Assembly (NCBI GenBank): GCA_905250125.1
Contig: CAJNOL010000002.1
Span: 537,900 to 601,899, forward strand
From: Rotaria sordida
Taxonomy: Eukaryota; Rotifera; Eurotatoria; Philodinida; Philodinidae
Direction: 5' to 3'
DNA length: 64,000 nucleotides
Under the pieces are notes generated by a model, which had not been told where the DNA came from, ran no database searches, and saw nothing but the letters and a program-made list of their open reading frames with translations. The position numbers and the translations under genes are program-made. Each line of letters starts with the position of its first letter. Position 1 is the stretch's first letter. Below, in pieces: positions 41,569-52,521 of this stretch.

Positions 41569-43685
41569 TAGTCTTGATGGAAAAACATTCGGAATAATGA
41601 CATACTCTATTTTGGACGAAATGGGTCGATTCTGAAAACCACGCAAAATTTTTTTGTTCCATCCAAAAAAATTTGATTCGAAGTGGAATCTTGAAAAAGA
41701 TTACTATAACATTTTGTAAATCCTGTCTAGTTTTTTTGCTAGAGAGATAAAAATATTATTTGTAGGAAATTATGATGAGCATCCCTATGAAGAAAAGATT
41801 ATGAAGATATTTTTTGAAAATACTCCTTCATTGCGAGGAAATCATGCAAAAATGTGCCTGTATACAGCGATCTTGACCATCATGATTTCACTCATGAGCA
41901 AAATGCACGTGATATTCGAGTTCACTATTAAAGACTCAGTTGGATAAGAAATGTTTCAACGAAAACTATTTGTCAATGAAATTCCACTCCTAGAGAACTA
42001 CAGACGAAATTAATGAAAAAAACAAGGACTGAGGAGAAGTACAGACACGCGTTTGATGAAAAATATTTTTTATTTAAGCGTATGTCATCCAACTCAACTT
42101 TGAATACTGAATCCAAACATCACATGCATTTTGTTCATAAATGAAATCACGACGATCAAAATCGCTAAATACAAGCACGTTTTCGTACGATTTTGTTACT
42201 GAAATAGAAAGTTTTGATTTTCTCAGTAATAAAGTAGTATTTTCAAAAAATATCTTGTTAATCTTTTTCCCACAGGGATGCTTATTATAACTCTCTACAA
42301 ATGATGATTTTATCTTTCAAGTAAAAGAACTTGATAGAGTTACAAAATAGCATAGTAGCTTTTTTCAAGGTCCCATTTTGGATCAAATTTCTTTTTGATA
42401 TGTTTTGTTTGAACAGTGGCAAATACTATTTTCCATGGCTAGTTTTACACGATCAATAAGAAAAAAAATCAATTTGGAGAACTAAAAATAATAACGAATA
42501 AAAAATTTGGTGTGGCTTTCAAAATCGACCCAGTTCATCCAAAAATAGGGTGTGTCACTATTTCGAATGATTTTCCATCAAGACTATCTTTAGAAAACTG
42601 AAAAAATAGATTTTCAGAGTATTTGACATCACCTCTGTCCAACCATGTATAAAGAATCTTAATATGATTTTGAATTTCCGACACCTTACATACATATCAT
42701 TGTGCTGTTCCTTCTGCAAGAATATTTGATTATTACCAGAAAAATAATGATATTTAACTTTTCAAAATGTTCTGAAAAGTCAAATATTCTATAGAATAAA
42801 AATGTGTATTTTTGATAAGATCTAAAACTTTCAAATTGACAAATATCTGAATTGTCCGTTGATATGTATTCAGTGTGTCTCGTATGCAAATCCGAATATA
42901 ACAGTAAAAAAAAATCAAAAAACATCTAAATAATGTGATAATTCTAATCAAGAAAAAACTTCATGAAGTATTAATTCAAATCGTAAATGATACAAATATT
43001 ATTTTCAAAGATAAACGACATGATTATTGTCGACCAAAACCTTCCTCCTTCATTTTTACTGAATAACATCTGATGGTGTTCAACCTAACGATAATGAATA
43101 TAAATAACAATATCAATTTTTTTTTCTAATAAGTTTTTTGATAATATCAATGAAACTATTTTCATCTCATTTTTGCTTTATAAATTCAAAAACATATGTA
43201 TTTTCAATTATTAAAATCAACAAAGCCTTTAACTTTTCTAATTTTTCAACTTAATTCATCTGGCAGTCATATGCGCATGACATTAGTTAACATTTGTAAT
43301 CACTTTTTTTCCAAAGAAGAAAAAAAAACAACGGTTAGCAGAAATGATGATGTCAATAATTCCAGATCTCTTCTTTCTTTGCGTGATCAAGATAAAAAGA
43401 AAAGAAAACCTATTTTTTTCTATCTTTTTTTCACTTCCCTGTTATTGTTACTACTGCAACAATATTATTCATATTTTATGGATCAAACACTCATCATTAT
43501 TCTTGAAGTATTCTCTTCTTAAAAGTAAAAGACAAAGAATTTTTTATTATTTTATTATTGATATATATGTGATTGATGATCTACAATAAGAAAATCGATC
43601 TTGTTAAGCAATACGTTTGTTTTTGTTATATGAATTATAATAACTTTTTATTTTTATTAATAGAAAAAAAATAGAAAGAATAAAT

Positions 43686-44224
43686 ATGGATTCGGATTCT
43701 GATGACATAGATTCTCGAAATCCACAACGACATGTTGATACAACTCATGAAGATCATATTACCGACGACAAAAAGGAAAAGTAAGTTAATTAAAATGTCT
43801 AACTAATCTTATTTCCATCACATCTGATAAAAAAAAACCAAATTATTTGAGACTGTTGAAAAAAAAGTACGGTCCAACATTGAGTTTTCATTCAATAATT
43901 TCTTTAAACTCATTAAATAAAAAGAGAAGATGATTATTTACTTTTAAAAAACTATTTTACTTCTAACTTAAATATAAAAATAAAAAAGTTGTTCTTTTTT
44001 TTTCTTGAAGTAATCATATTGTCAATCGTCGATCTAGTATAGGTCATATTAACTTCCGAAAAGCCATTTATCGAAGTCTCTCAATGGAACCAGAAACTCA
44101 TGAGAGCAATAATACTCAAATACGCTATATAGAATATTTTATAAGATTCGTTTTTATTTGTGTTTTTATTGTATTCATCGGATCCTTGATTAGACTTATG
44201 TGGCCATTTCATCGTCATAAATAA
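43686..44224 (+). CDS. Small single-pass membrane protein, unidentified
   Basis: Two exons, 43686-43780 and 44011-44224, join at GGAAAA|GTAAGT and CTTGAAG|TAAT to encode 102 aa. The N-terminal half is hydrophilic and acidic (MDSDSDDIDSRN...) with a basic patch RRSS at about 38-41. Residues about 72-94 (YIEYFIRFVFICVFIVFIGS) form one strong transmembrane segment close to the C-terminus, followed by LIRLMWPFHRHK. That layout suggests a tail-anchored or type II-like protein of an internal membrane. I do not recognise the family. Support comes from consensus splice sites, an intact frame across the junction, a possible UTR acceptor (TTAATAG) just upstream and AATAAA signals at about 44453-44466. 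Confidence 0.6.
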
Positions 44225-45137
44225 AATAAAAAACAACAACAAATTACCATTCAATAAATCTATAATAAATTTTATGTACTAGTAGGATTTTACTTTACAT
44301 TTTATTTAACATTTTCTTCTTATCATTTTTATTTGTATCATTTTTTCTGACAGAAATAAATTCATCTTCTTTTTTTTCTCAATGTCTATGTATGTGTATT
44401 TGTATTCATTCATGCATATCTATTTCCTTGTCTTATGTTGTCATACTTAATGTTTAATAAATAATAAAGATTGGCAAAACAATATATTGGTTTTACTTGT
44501 ATATTGACATATAAGAAGAAGAATGAAGACAGAAAAAGAAGATTGCAATAGTAACAGTTAAGTGTTGATAGGAGTATAGACGAAAAAAAGGAAAAAAAAA
44601 CTAAATGTATTTTGGATTTAATGATCATAATTGAATCGTAGACCTTTATCACTTATCAAGATAAAATTCTGACAAAAAATGGCATACTAAAGATAATCAG
44701 CGACACTTCCTACTACTGGCATACATGTCAATTAGACACCGATGATGATGATGATGACTTGTTAGATTATGTAATTGAATCTTTTTTTCCTTTCTTCTCT
44801 TCATATTTGGTGGTCACCGACGAGAGATCACATCTGTTGACAGCATACACAATGATTTTCGGTTTAATTAACACGAACAAACAATTAAGCTAGCTAGAAA
44901 CGAGTATGGCAAGCTAAGCAATAAGTACTCTTAATGTTTATACCAGTCATTTGTATACGAAATCGACTGACATTAATATCAGTAAAGAGAGAACTGAAGT
45001 AAGATTAAAAAAAAACAATCTGACCATTTCCAGGCTCTAAAAGACACTTTTGTTTATTTGTATTTTTTTTTATTGTCTTTCTCGCCCTCTTAAAAAGAAG
45101 AGTACATCAATCTTAGACAACAGTAGATGTACTACAC
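44225..45137. other. Intergenic region between the membrane protein and esterase genes
   Basis: It contains the 3' UTR and polyadenylation signals of the upstream gene and the 5' region of the esterase. A short GATGAT repeat lies near 44740-44757. The minus-strand frame 44410-44652 is low complexity and not supported. Confidence 0.6.
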
Positions 45138-47232
45138 TTGTTTATGTCTTGGAAGATATTTTTATTCTCTATTACGACAATTATTCTGTTTTTATCATCG
45201 ATATTCGATTCAACATTTGCTGTTCAATTATTGAACACATCATCGGGTATCTATGTAGGTCGAAGAGTTAATTATGGTAATGTTATTGTTCGACAATATC
45301 TTGGAATTGAATATGCTCGAATTAATAAAAGATTTGATCGAGCAACACCTATTGTACGAGAAAATGATCAAATTATTAAAGCAACTTCACTTGGACCTTT
45401 ATGTAAACCAACAGCAGGTTCATGTTTAGGAAATTCAGGAGTATATCCTTTAGCACCTTATTGTTCAGTTAATTATGGTATTTTTTCTGTTAAATCAATT
45501 CCTGTTGAACAATGTCTTTTTTTAAATGTTTTTATTCCGGTGACTCCAAATAATGAAAGAAAAAAGGCTTTACTTATGTGGATTCATGGTGGTTCGGGTC
45601 AAATCGGCACAGGCAATATATTTGATGGAACTGTACTTGCTGCTGTAGGCGATATTATTGTCATAACATTTAATTTTCGTCTAAATCTTTTTGGTTTTCT
45701 ATCATCAGGTGATGATCGTTTAGAAGGTAACCTTGGTTTATATGATCAAGCATTAGTACTTGATTGGATATATCAAAATGGTGATGCATTAGGTGGTGAT
45801 ATTCAACGTATTACAGTTGGTGGTCATTCAGCTGGTGCACCACATGCTTATTATTTGGCAATATCACCGTTAAATAATGGACGAATACGTCGATTATTAT
45901 TACAAAGTGGTAGTCCATTTCATATATGGTCACATTTAAAAGCACAAAATGCAATGGAACAATTTAATACTGTTGCTAATGATAATGGATGTGGAAATAT
46001 GACAACATTTGATGAAAAATTACAATGTTTAAAAGAACGCGATTTTGATTCAATTGCTGAACATGAACATCATTCATATACAAGTGCTAATCATACAAAT
46101 GTCGTTATTAATGGAAATTTTATGAGCAAATTTCGAGAAGTATTTGAAGAAAATGATACATTAGCAAATGTTGATATACTTATGGGATCAACAGATGATG
46201 AAGGTAAATAATTTTAAATTGAATATTTTCAATTTCTTTATTTGTTTTTTTTTGAATATTAGGTATTTATGTTGCAATAGTACCTATTTTTATAGAACAA
46301 CGTCATCAAGAACCTATAACGCTTCATAATGTAAATTTTACTGCAGTAACTTTGAAATTTCTTGCAGCAATGCAACCGGATAAAACTTGTTTACATCATA
46401 AAGCTTTAGAATTGTAAGTCTATTTAATAATAATTCTAACTTAAATATCTAACATTCTTTTTTATTTTTATTCACTAATAGATATCATATCAATAATATT
46501 CCAATAAATTGTTCTCAATCATATGATTGTTATTGTTCATTATTTTATAATTATTCTCGTCTTATAAGTGATATTTTATTTAATAATGATTATTATCGTT
46601 TTATAGAAGAACGTTTAAAATATTCAAATCGTACATATATATATCAATATACACATCGAACAGCACAAGAACATCCAACACAATGTAACGCTTATTTACA
46701 TAAACATGATTTAGTTGGTCATTTTGCTGAACTTGAATATACATGGGGTACACCATTATTATATGAAATAAATAATTTTACTCATAATATAATACCATTA
46801 ATAAAATATGTTCGATATTTATCAAATACAACAATTAATCATAATATAACACATTTGTATACTAATGAACAAATTCAATTTAGTAAACAAGTATTAGAAC
46901 AATGGTCAAATTTTATTAGATATGGTCGACCAATTAGTTCTAGATTTAAAAATGAATGGCCACCGATTAGTAATATGTCTACAGCATCTATGATGCATTT
47001 AAAAGTTAATCAAAGTGAAATTAAAAAATTAACTATTCCATCAACTGTACAATTTTGGAGGAATGAATGTTCAGCAAAAACTGAAAATCATATTACAATT
47101 ATTAAAAAGAATAATCAAGCATCGATTATTGAAAAGACTAGTCAAGCATCAATTTTTCACCTGTCATTGATAATATGTATTTTTTCTCTCTTATCTCAAA
47201 AGCTACTAAGTTTAATGAATTCATTAATGTGA
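45138..47232 (+). CDS. Secreted carboxylesterase/cholinesterase-family protein
   Basis: Three exons, 45138-46203, 46263-46413 and 46482-47232, encode 655 aa. Introns are 59 and 68 bp with GT-AG ends. Residues 1-28 look like a signal peptide (hydrophobic core IFLFSITTIILFLSSIF). Family landmarks: YLGIEYA (54-60), VEQCLFLNVF (123-132), oxyanion-hole HGGSG (150-154), FNFRLNLFGFL (178-188), GNLGLYDQALVLDWI (197-211). The nucleophile elbow reads GHSAG (229-233, Ser231) instead of the usual GESAG. The acid is Glu355 in DDEG and the His is His486 in GHFAELEYTWG, so all three triad members are present. The enzyme is likely active. The C-terminus has a hydrophobic stretch (LSLIICIFSLLS) that could be a membrane or GPI-anchor signal. 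It cannot be assigned to true acetylcholinesterase. AATAAA signals lie soon after the stop. Confidence 0.9.
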
Positions 47233-48957
47233 ACAAAAAAAAAAAAAAGAACACGTGTAAACAGTATCGAATCAGAATATAATTATTATTTCATGAAAAC
47301 CAAAATAAAAACATAAATAAATAAATCAGTGTGTTATATTTTTTTTCCTGTTTGATCATTGAATATTTTTCAATGATTTATATTCATGTTTTTATTGATA
47401 AGAATATATAAGTTCTTATTGGAATTCAATACGATCAATCTTAAGTTTTTATTTGTATGTTTATCTATGGAAGAAAATATTGATGTTATACAATTTGAAA
47501 TAATTTGCTTTTTTTTGTAGAATAAAATATAAATTTTTTTTACTGCGTTTTCCATCGAAGCTTAGCTTTCGAAAATTAGACATCTATTATGAAATAACAA
47601 ACTATATTCATATTTCAATATAGAAAGTTTTCGAAGTGAAAACTTCAATTTAAGATCATAAATATTTGCCTTCTATTTGAATTATTATAATGTCATAAGG
47701 AATCATTTATAAAGAAAGTTCAGATAAAAGAGGACGCGGGGATCTATCAAGGAGAAAAGTGTCGGTTTGAAACCCCAGTACTTGCAGTACCTCCTGCACC
47801 TGCAGCATCTTTTTGACATCTTCAGTGTTACATAATAAACGAGCAAGGATTATTCTTCAATCGTTATATGTATATAACGACTTGGTGTTCTCTTTCCGCT
47901 ACTCTTTATTCTTTGTTTTTTTTGTATATGTTCTTCTTCAATTTCGTCTTTTGTGTATACCATTGACTCATCTTCTTTCCTTTTAATTCAAGGACATATT
48001 TCATGTTCGTTTTCTCTTTTCTGTTAACTTAAGGACATTTTCTTTCGATATTGATCGTCTAAGAAAGAAGAAGAATACGGTTGTTTTTTCTTTCTCTCCT
48101 TTGATATAAATACTTTTTTTTCTTCTAAATAAACTATTAATTTGTTCGTTTTCACTTAGTCCAAAAAGTACATCCTTATCTAACTTTCACCACCTGGTGG
48201 TAGTACAATGGAGTACTGAGGTGTTGCACTTATCTCCTTGGTTTTGACCTAAAATTTTGCCTATACACATATTTGATACAATGAAAACGAGTATGTTTGT
48301 CTCGAGGTATTCAATATCGAAGAAAAGCAGCAATTTGACACAGTAATTGAATCGACTTCAAAATCGAATATTTCGAGAAAAACTCGTTTGTTTCCGTTGT
48401 AACTCTCAGAACTATCAAGCGTAACTATAGGCAAAATTTTCAGATCAAAATTCATTGTTTTTGACTTTCCAGGAAATGTCTTGTTCTCAAGAACAATATC
48501 ATTAAAATGGCTATAACTTTTCATCAGTAAGCTATTGATCTGGAGTCGAATGGCGTTCGATAGTTGAATATGTTCCCTCGTAAATGATGGGAAACACTTT
48601 TTTTTCTTATCGAAAGTTTTAACTGCTAAAACTCACCGATATTCGCTGGATTGCTAGGAAATGTTTTGAAAAACTCATAGTCTTCTATTCTGATGATAGG
48701 ATACTTATATCCATATCTACTGTTTTTATCCTTGATTAGAATCTTATTAATCTTCCTAACTTCTATTTAAACTATTTTTCAATAAGACTAATAAAATTTC
48801 TTTGGTAACCAGTCTTAACATGGTAATGTATTGTCCATTGACTAATTTTTATTATACTTTAGGCTGAAGTTCAAGTTCGAATATTTCTTATGTATCTTCA
48901 ATATCGATAAGGACGACGCTTTTAGTCTATATAAAGGTTAGAAATGGCTATTTTCTA
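47233..48957. other. Intergenic region with a possible solo LTR
   Basis: No gene is seen. About 47700-48200 has LTR-like features: a TATA-like TATAAATA at 48105-48112, AATAAA at 48128-48133, and beyond it the sequence CCACCTGGTGGTAGTACAA, which could resemble a primer-binding site. No matching second LTR, gag/pol frame or target duplication was identified, so this is only a suggestion. The minus-strand frames at 47370-47555 and 48261-48524 have no recognisable content. Confidence 0.4.
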
Positions 48958-49500
48958 ACCTGTATTTATATATTTTCTAGGTGCAGATGATTGATGTTCA
49001 TAATTGGTTTCCGTTGAAATCGACATTATTTTAATAGTTTTAGCACATGCAATAGCTAATGTTGCCAGATCATTCCATGATATTCGATTTGGCTAAACAC
49101 TACAGCGAAGTTTAAATAAAATAATCTTTAGATCGAACTAATCGTTGTGCAACAAATCATAAATATGAACATCTTTTAATTTTTAAAAATAAAATAACTT
49201 TTTTTAAAAATACTTTGTTATTAGTACATACAATTAATGTTTCTTTCCAACAAAGTGTTCGTATAAGGCTACCATTTAATTCTAATAATGTTGCTGTTTT
49301 ATGTCGACCAAACGTATCTCTTTCATTTAAGATAAGCTATTAAAAATAAAGATTTTGATGACTTTTTAATTAATAAATCTACTAACTTACAGATATGTTA
49401 TTAGTCACAAACATTTTCGTTCTAGAAAAATTTGGACCAAGACAAACAGCTCTCATAACACGAGAAAATGTTATTAATTGATCATCATTTTTTATTGAAT
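48958..49500 (-). pseudogene. VPS41-like exon remnants
   Basis: Three minus-strand pieces resemble the N-terminal beta-propeller of VPS41, a HOPS-complex subunit for vacuole/lysosome fusion. Piece one (about 49500-49391) reads AVCLGPNFSRTKMFVTNN before a GTAAGT donor. Piece two (49336-49232) reads LILNERDTFGRHKTATLLEL...GSLIRTLCWKETLI, matching the conserved ILNERG-GRHK and IRT-W-LIAW region. Piece three (about 49092-48958) reads ISWNDLATLAIACAKTIKI. Sequence expected between pieces two and three (about 30 residues, AWAN-onward) is missing, and neither the start nor the rest of the protein is present. I read this as a decayed fragment of a VPS41 copy. Recognition is from remembered family motifs, not a search. 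Confidence 0.55.
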
Positions 49501-49503
49501 AAA

Positions 49504-50174
49504 TCAGCTGTTACAATCAGACGCTCCAAATATCAAGAGAGGTACTTCGTCCCACGTTAACTTATACGTTCGATCAAGTTGTAATAGTGGGCTGCATTGA
49601 ATTTGTCGAATTAATTCTATTATAGTAGATAGAACAAACAGGTCATTAATATCATTAATAAAATAGAATGGTACAAATGTGGAATGTCGTGCAGTACCCT
49701 CTTGATGGTCACTGTACCATTGACAAAAATCGAAAACTGAGAAGATTTTGGGACGATTCTTTCGACGTTCTGCTTGAACCAATGATGTTAATTTGGTTGA
49801 TGGTACTGATGAGCTTTGATGATCAAGCAGAAGTATTGAACGAATTTGAGATTCCGTTAAACCGATATGAACATATTTAGAAACAGATTGCCGTATTGGA
49901 GATGATAAACGAGATGTTTCAGTACAATATTTATGTTTGTGAGTATTTCTGAACACATTACTGCAATCGAATTTGGATCATCATCTGGTACAGTTGCCTT
50001 AATTTCATGATTGCTTAAAGGATATTTACGATATTGACAGCATTTAAATGAATATTTTGTCGAACTTTTAGGATTACTTATTCGATATTGACATACACCA
50101 TTTGATTTAGCAACAACTTTAACATCATCAAATGAATGAACTATACTTAACAGAGATCAGTTTAATGTTGACAT
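49504..50174 (-). pseudogene. Truncated MULE-type transposase remnant
   Basis: A minus-strand reading starts with ATG at 50174. It has an in-frame TGA after five codons and then runs VHSFDDVKVVAKSNGVCQYR. A Cys-rich segment follows (FKCCQYRKYP), then a frame change near 49950 into THKHKYCTETSRL. This looks like the CC-HH zinc-binding N-terminus of Mutator-like transposases. The long frame continues (HIGLTESQIRSILLL, FCQWYSDHQEG) to LLQLDRTYKLTWDEVPLLIF, matching the first catalytic Asp region (D-TYK-P-L-G). The frame stops at 49504, immediately beside the VPS41-like remnant, so most of the catalytic domain is missing. A stop, a frameshift and truncation make it non-functional. Confidence 0.65.
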
Positions 50175-50870
50175 TTTTCAGAATGAATACTTTAAAGTGT
50201 TTTGTATAACATAAAGAAGAAGGGAAAAGCTGATGAAATGTAAGTGATACTGAATAAATAAGAAAAAGATGATGCAACATCACGTTTTGAAAAACTTGGT
50301 GATGTATAGCATCTTTTTTGGGTGATCATTTGTATATAAAAATATGTGATGATCAAAATTATCATTTTTTGATCATGATTTGTTTCTCAAATTGTTTGGT
50401 GATCAAAAATTCGTTTTTACTCATCTAAAATGTGAAGAGAATAAATAACAAGCATTCATTACAATTAATCTTTGCTCTTGATTTGTTGAATATTTATGGA
50501 ATATGAAAAGAATTCCTTTTACAAAAATATTTTTCAAATGATCAAAGTTGAGAAGATTCTTGATCATTGAATGTGTCAAATAAGAAGAGAGATGATAGTA
50601 GACACTGCTTAATGAGCTTTGACTTGAAAAAAATTCATGATACTGATTGGAGGTCCAAAAGATATTAAAGATCGTCATCAAAAGCACACTACTATTAATA
50701 TTAATATGTTCAAGAAGAAAAAAACAATCATGATAAAAATAGAAATGATTCAGAACAAGAAAAGAATCAAAGAATTTTTTGAGGAAGATTTTCTTTATCA
50801 AATAAAGTTCAAAATCAACTCTTTATAATAAACATTGATTTTATTTTGATCAATTAGATTTTCTTCATTG
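50175..50870. other. AT-rich stretch with repeated GATCA words
   Basis: TGATCAAAA/TTTTGATCA-type words recur many times between about 50300 and 50830, on both strands. The minus-strand frame 50421-50801 appears to arise from this low-complexity sequence. No gene is supported. Confidence 0.5.
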
Positions 50871-50871
50871 T

Positions 50872-52341
50872 TCAATGGGAGAAATGTTTATTAATAGATT
50901 GAATCAAAAATGACGATAACACGACGAAGAAAGAATATCTCTGATTACCATAAAATACTAGAACACGATCGATTTTATTTTTTTCATTGAAAGTTATTAG
51001 TTTAATAATCTTCTTCAATTCGTCATTTGTAGATTTTTGCATTTCATCAATCTTCATATTGATTTTTCCTTAAAGATCATTGATTTCCATGTTGATGTTT
51101 TGTGTGTTCTCTGAATGAGATTTGTAGAGTTCGTATACGGAGAGAAACGGCCCGTGCACGGTCATTTCCGAGCTTATACAGCCGTATTTCTCCGTATACG
51201 GTCGTTGACGACCGTACTTGTTCGATCGGGGTTTATATACATTTTCCTCTCGATATTATGGTTTGAACAAATGCTCTCGGTAATGTTATTTAATAATTAA
51301 TCAATTCTATTAATCGATTCTATTTGACAATTTTTTTTATCAGCAGCAGTATTCAAATCAATTTGAATAGATTTTTCTAGAATTTCAATAGTTAATATTC
51401 GTTCAGATAATAAGGTCATACTGCGCAATATTGCTCGATGTCATCTTTTCTATGTGTCGTTTACATGATAAAATAACAGTCCCCCGGTTTTTAACATTGC
51501 ATTGAAGACATGAAATCGACATTGAACTTGATTTTCTTGAGAAATATTCGAATTGCTGAGAAGTTTAATAATATCAGATTGGAGATTCATGGGCATAAGA
51601 AAACCTACAAATTCAGTGCCCGAAAGTGTCACAGGTGTTAAAGTTGAGATAATTTCATCAGTAATTTTTTCAAAATGATTTGATTGAATAGATTCAATCA
51701 ATTGATGAAAATTAAATGGGAAGGTTGTTTTTGTTGAAAATAATCGATGACATTTTATTAATCGAAATAAATGACGAGCGGTAAAGAATGCTAAATAATC
51801 TTTCTAATTGTAATAATTTTTCAAGGATATTTTCCACTTTTAATACACTACTTTCAAAAATACAATATCGATAATTTATCACCATTAATTGTTTATCCTT
51901 ACAAAATTGAGTATTATCATTAATAGTAGCTAGTGATTGATCGGGAAAGATTATATCGGTCGATTTGAAATCATCGGATAATATTTCATCAATAAGTTTT
52001 TCTTTTTCGGTATAGATAGGAATTTGACATTCACCAATAATAAATAAATCGTCTTTCAAGCTTGACAGAATATTCAAACGAAGTATTTGATTAAAATCAA
52101 ATCGGAAGTAGAGATAAGCTTCGAGTTGCTCAAATCCTGTCGATAGATGTTGATCGATCATTAAAATTTTTTCTGTACCATTGACAACTAATTTTGTTTC
52201 ATCAGTATTTGATGAAAAACGAGATGATTGATATTCTATCTTTGATAATATAATTGATTGGCATATACTGGCAGTTAAATGAGAAAAAACAATTTCTCTA
52301 GTTATTCGTTCGAATAAATAAGGATTTGAAGAGTAAGGCAT
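50872..52341 (-). pseudogene. Decayed unidentified protein gene
   Basis: Coding-like minus-strand sequence starts with ATG at 52341 (just after a TTTCAG acceptor) and runs 200 codons with balanced composition (MPYSSNPYLFERITREIV..., YLYFRFDFNQILRLNILS). Near 51800 the plausible reading shifts frame: LLQLERLF continues as LAFFTARHLFRLIKCHRLFS and then HQLIESIQSNHFEKITDEI to 51450. Further coding-like pieces (MTLLSERILTIEILEKS near 51420, MKIDEMQKSTNDELKKII near 51050) look helical or coiled-coil. A GC-rich inverted repeat separates those last two. I do not recognise the family. The frameshift could instead be a sequencing error or an unrecognised intron. Confidence 0.45.
51130..51225. repeat. 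GC-rich inverted repeat with CGTATACGG words
   Basis: CGTATACGGAGAGAAACGGC near 51130-51150 is mirrored by GCCGTATTTCTCCGTATACGG at about 51181-51202. Nearby are the palindromes CCGTGCACGG and GGTCGTTGACGACC. Base composition is far above the local background. It may be a small inserted element splitting the decayed gene. Confidence 0.55.
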
Positions 52342-52521
52342 CTTATTTTTCTCGATCTGAAATACATACGAAATAAAATCAGTTGAAATTTAGAAAAACA
52401 ATTAAATACAAATAGAAGAAAATCAATGAGATTCTCCAAATTCACAAGGGGATTATCTTTTCTTTTTGTATTTATCGTTGAAATTTATTCTTCGTCCTAA
52501 TTTCTATTCAATGTGAACAGT

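Larger units (their letters stand above)
38812..42688. mobile_element. Fold-back element interrupted by a 2.65-kb insertion
   Basis: The outer ends are inverted repeats: TAAGGTGTCAGAAATTCAAA at 38812 and TTTGAATTTCCGACACCTTA ending at 42688. The left arm runs 38812-38914, stops, and resumes at about 41569 (TAGTCTTGATGG...) to about 41900. The right arm (about 42130-42688) is continuous across the corresponding point (TTTTCTAAAGATAGTCTTGATGG on the complement). So about 38915-41568 was inserted into the left arm. Without it the element is about 1.2 kb. Both ends are compatible with a TA target. No transposase frame was seen. Confidence 0.75.

Noticed and set aside
43196..43522. 108-codon plus-strand frame upstream of the small membrane protein
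   Set aside because: Low-complexity Leu/Tyr/Lys content; more likely upstream or UTR sequence than a gene.
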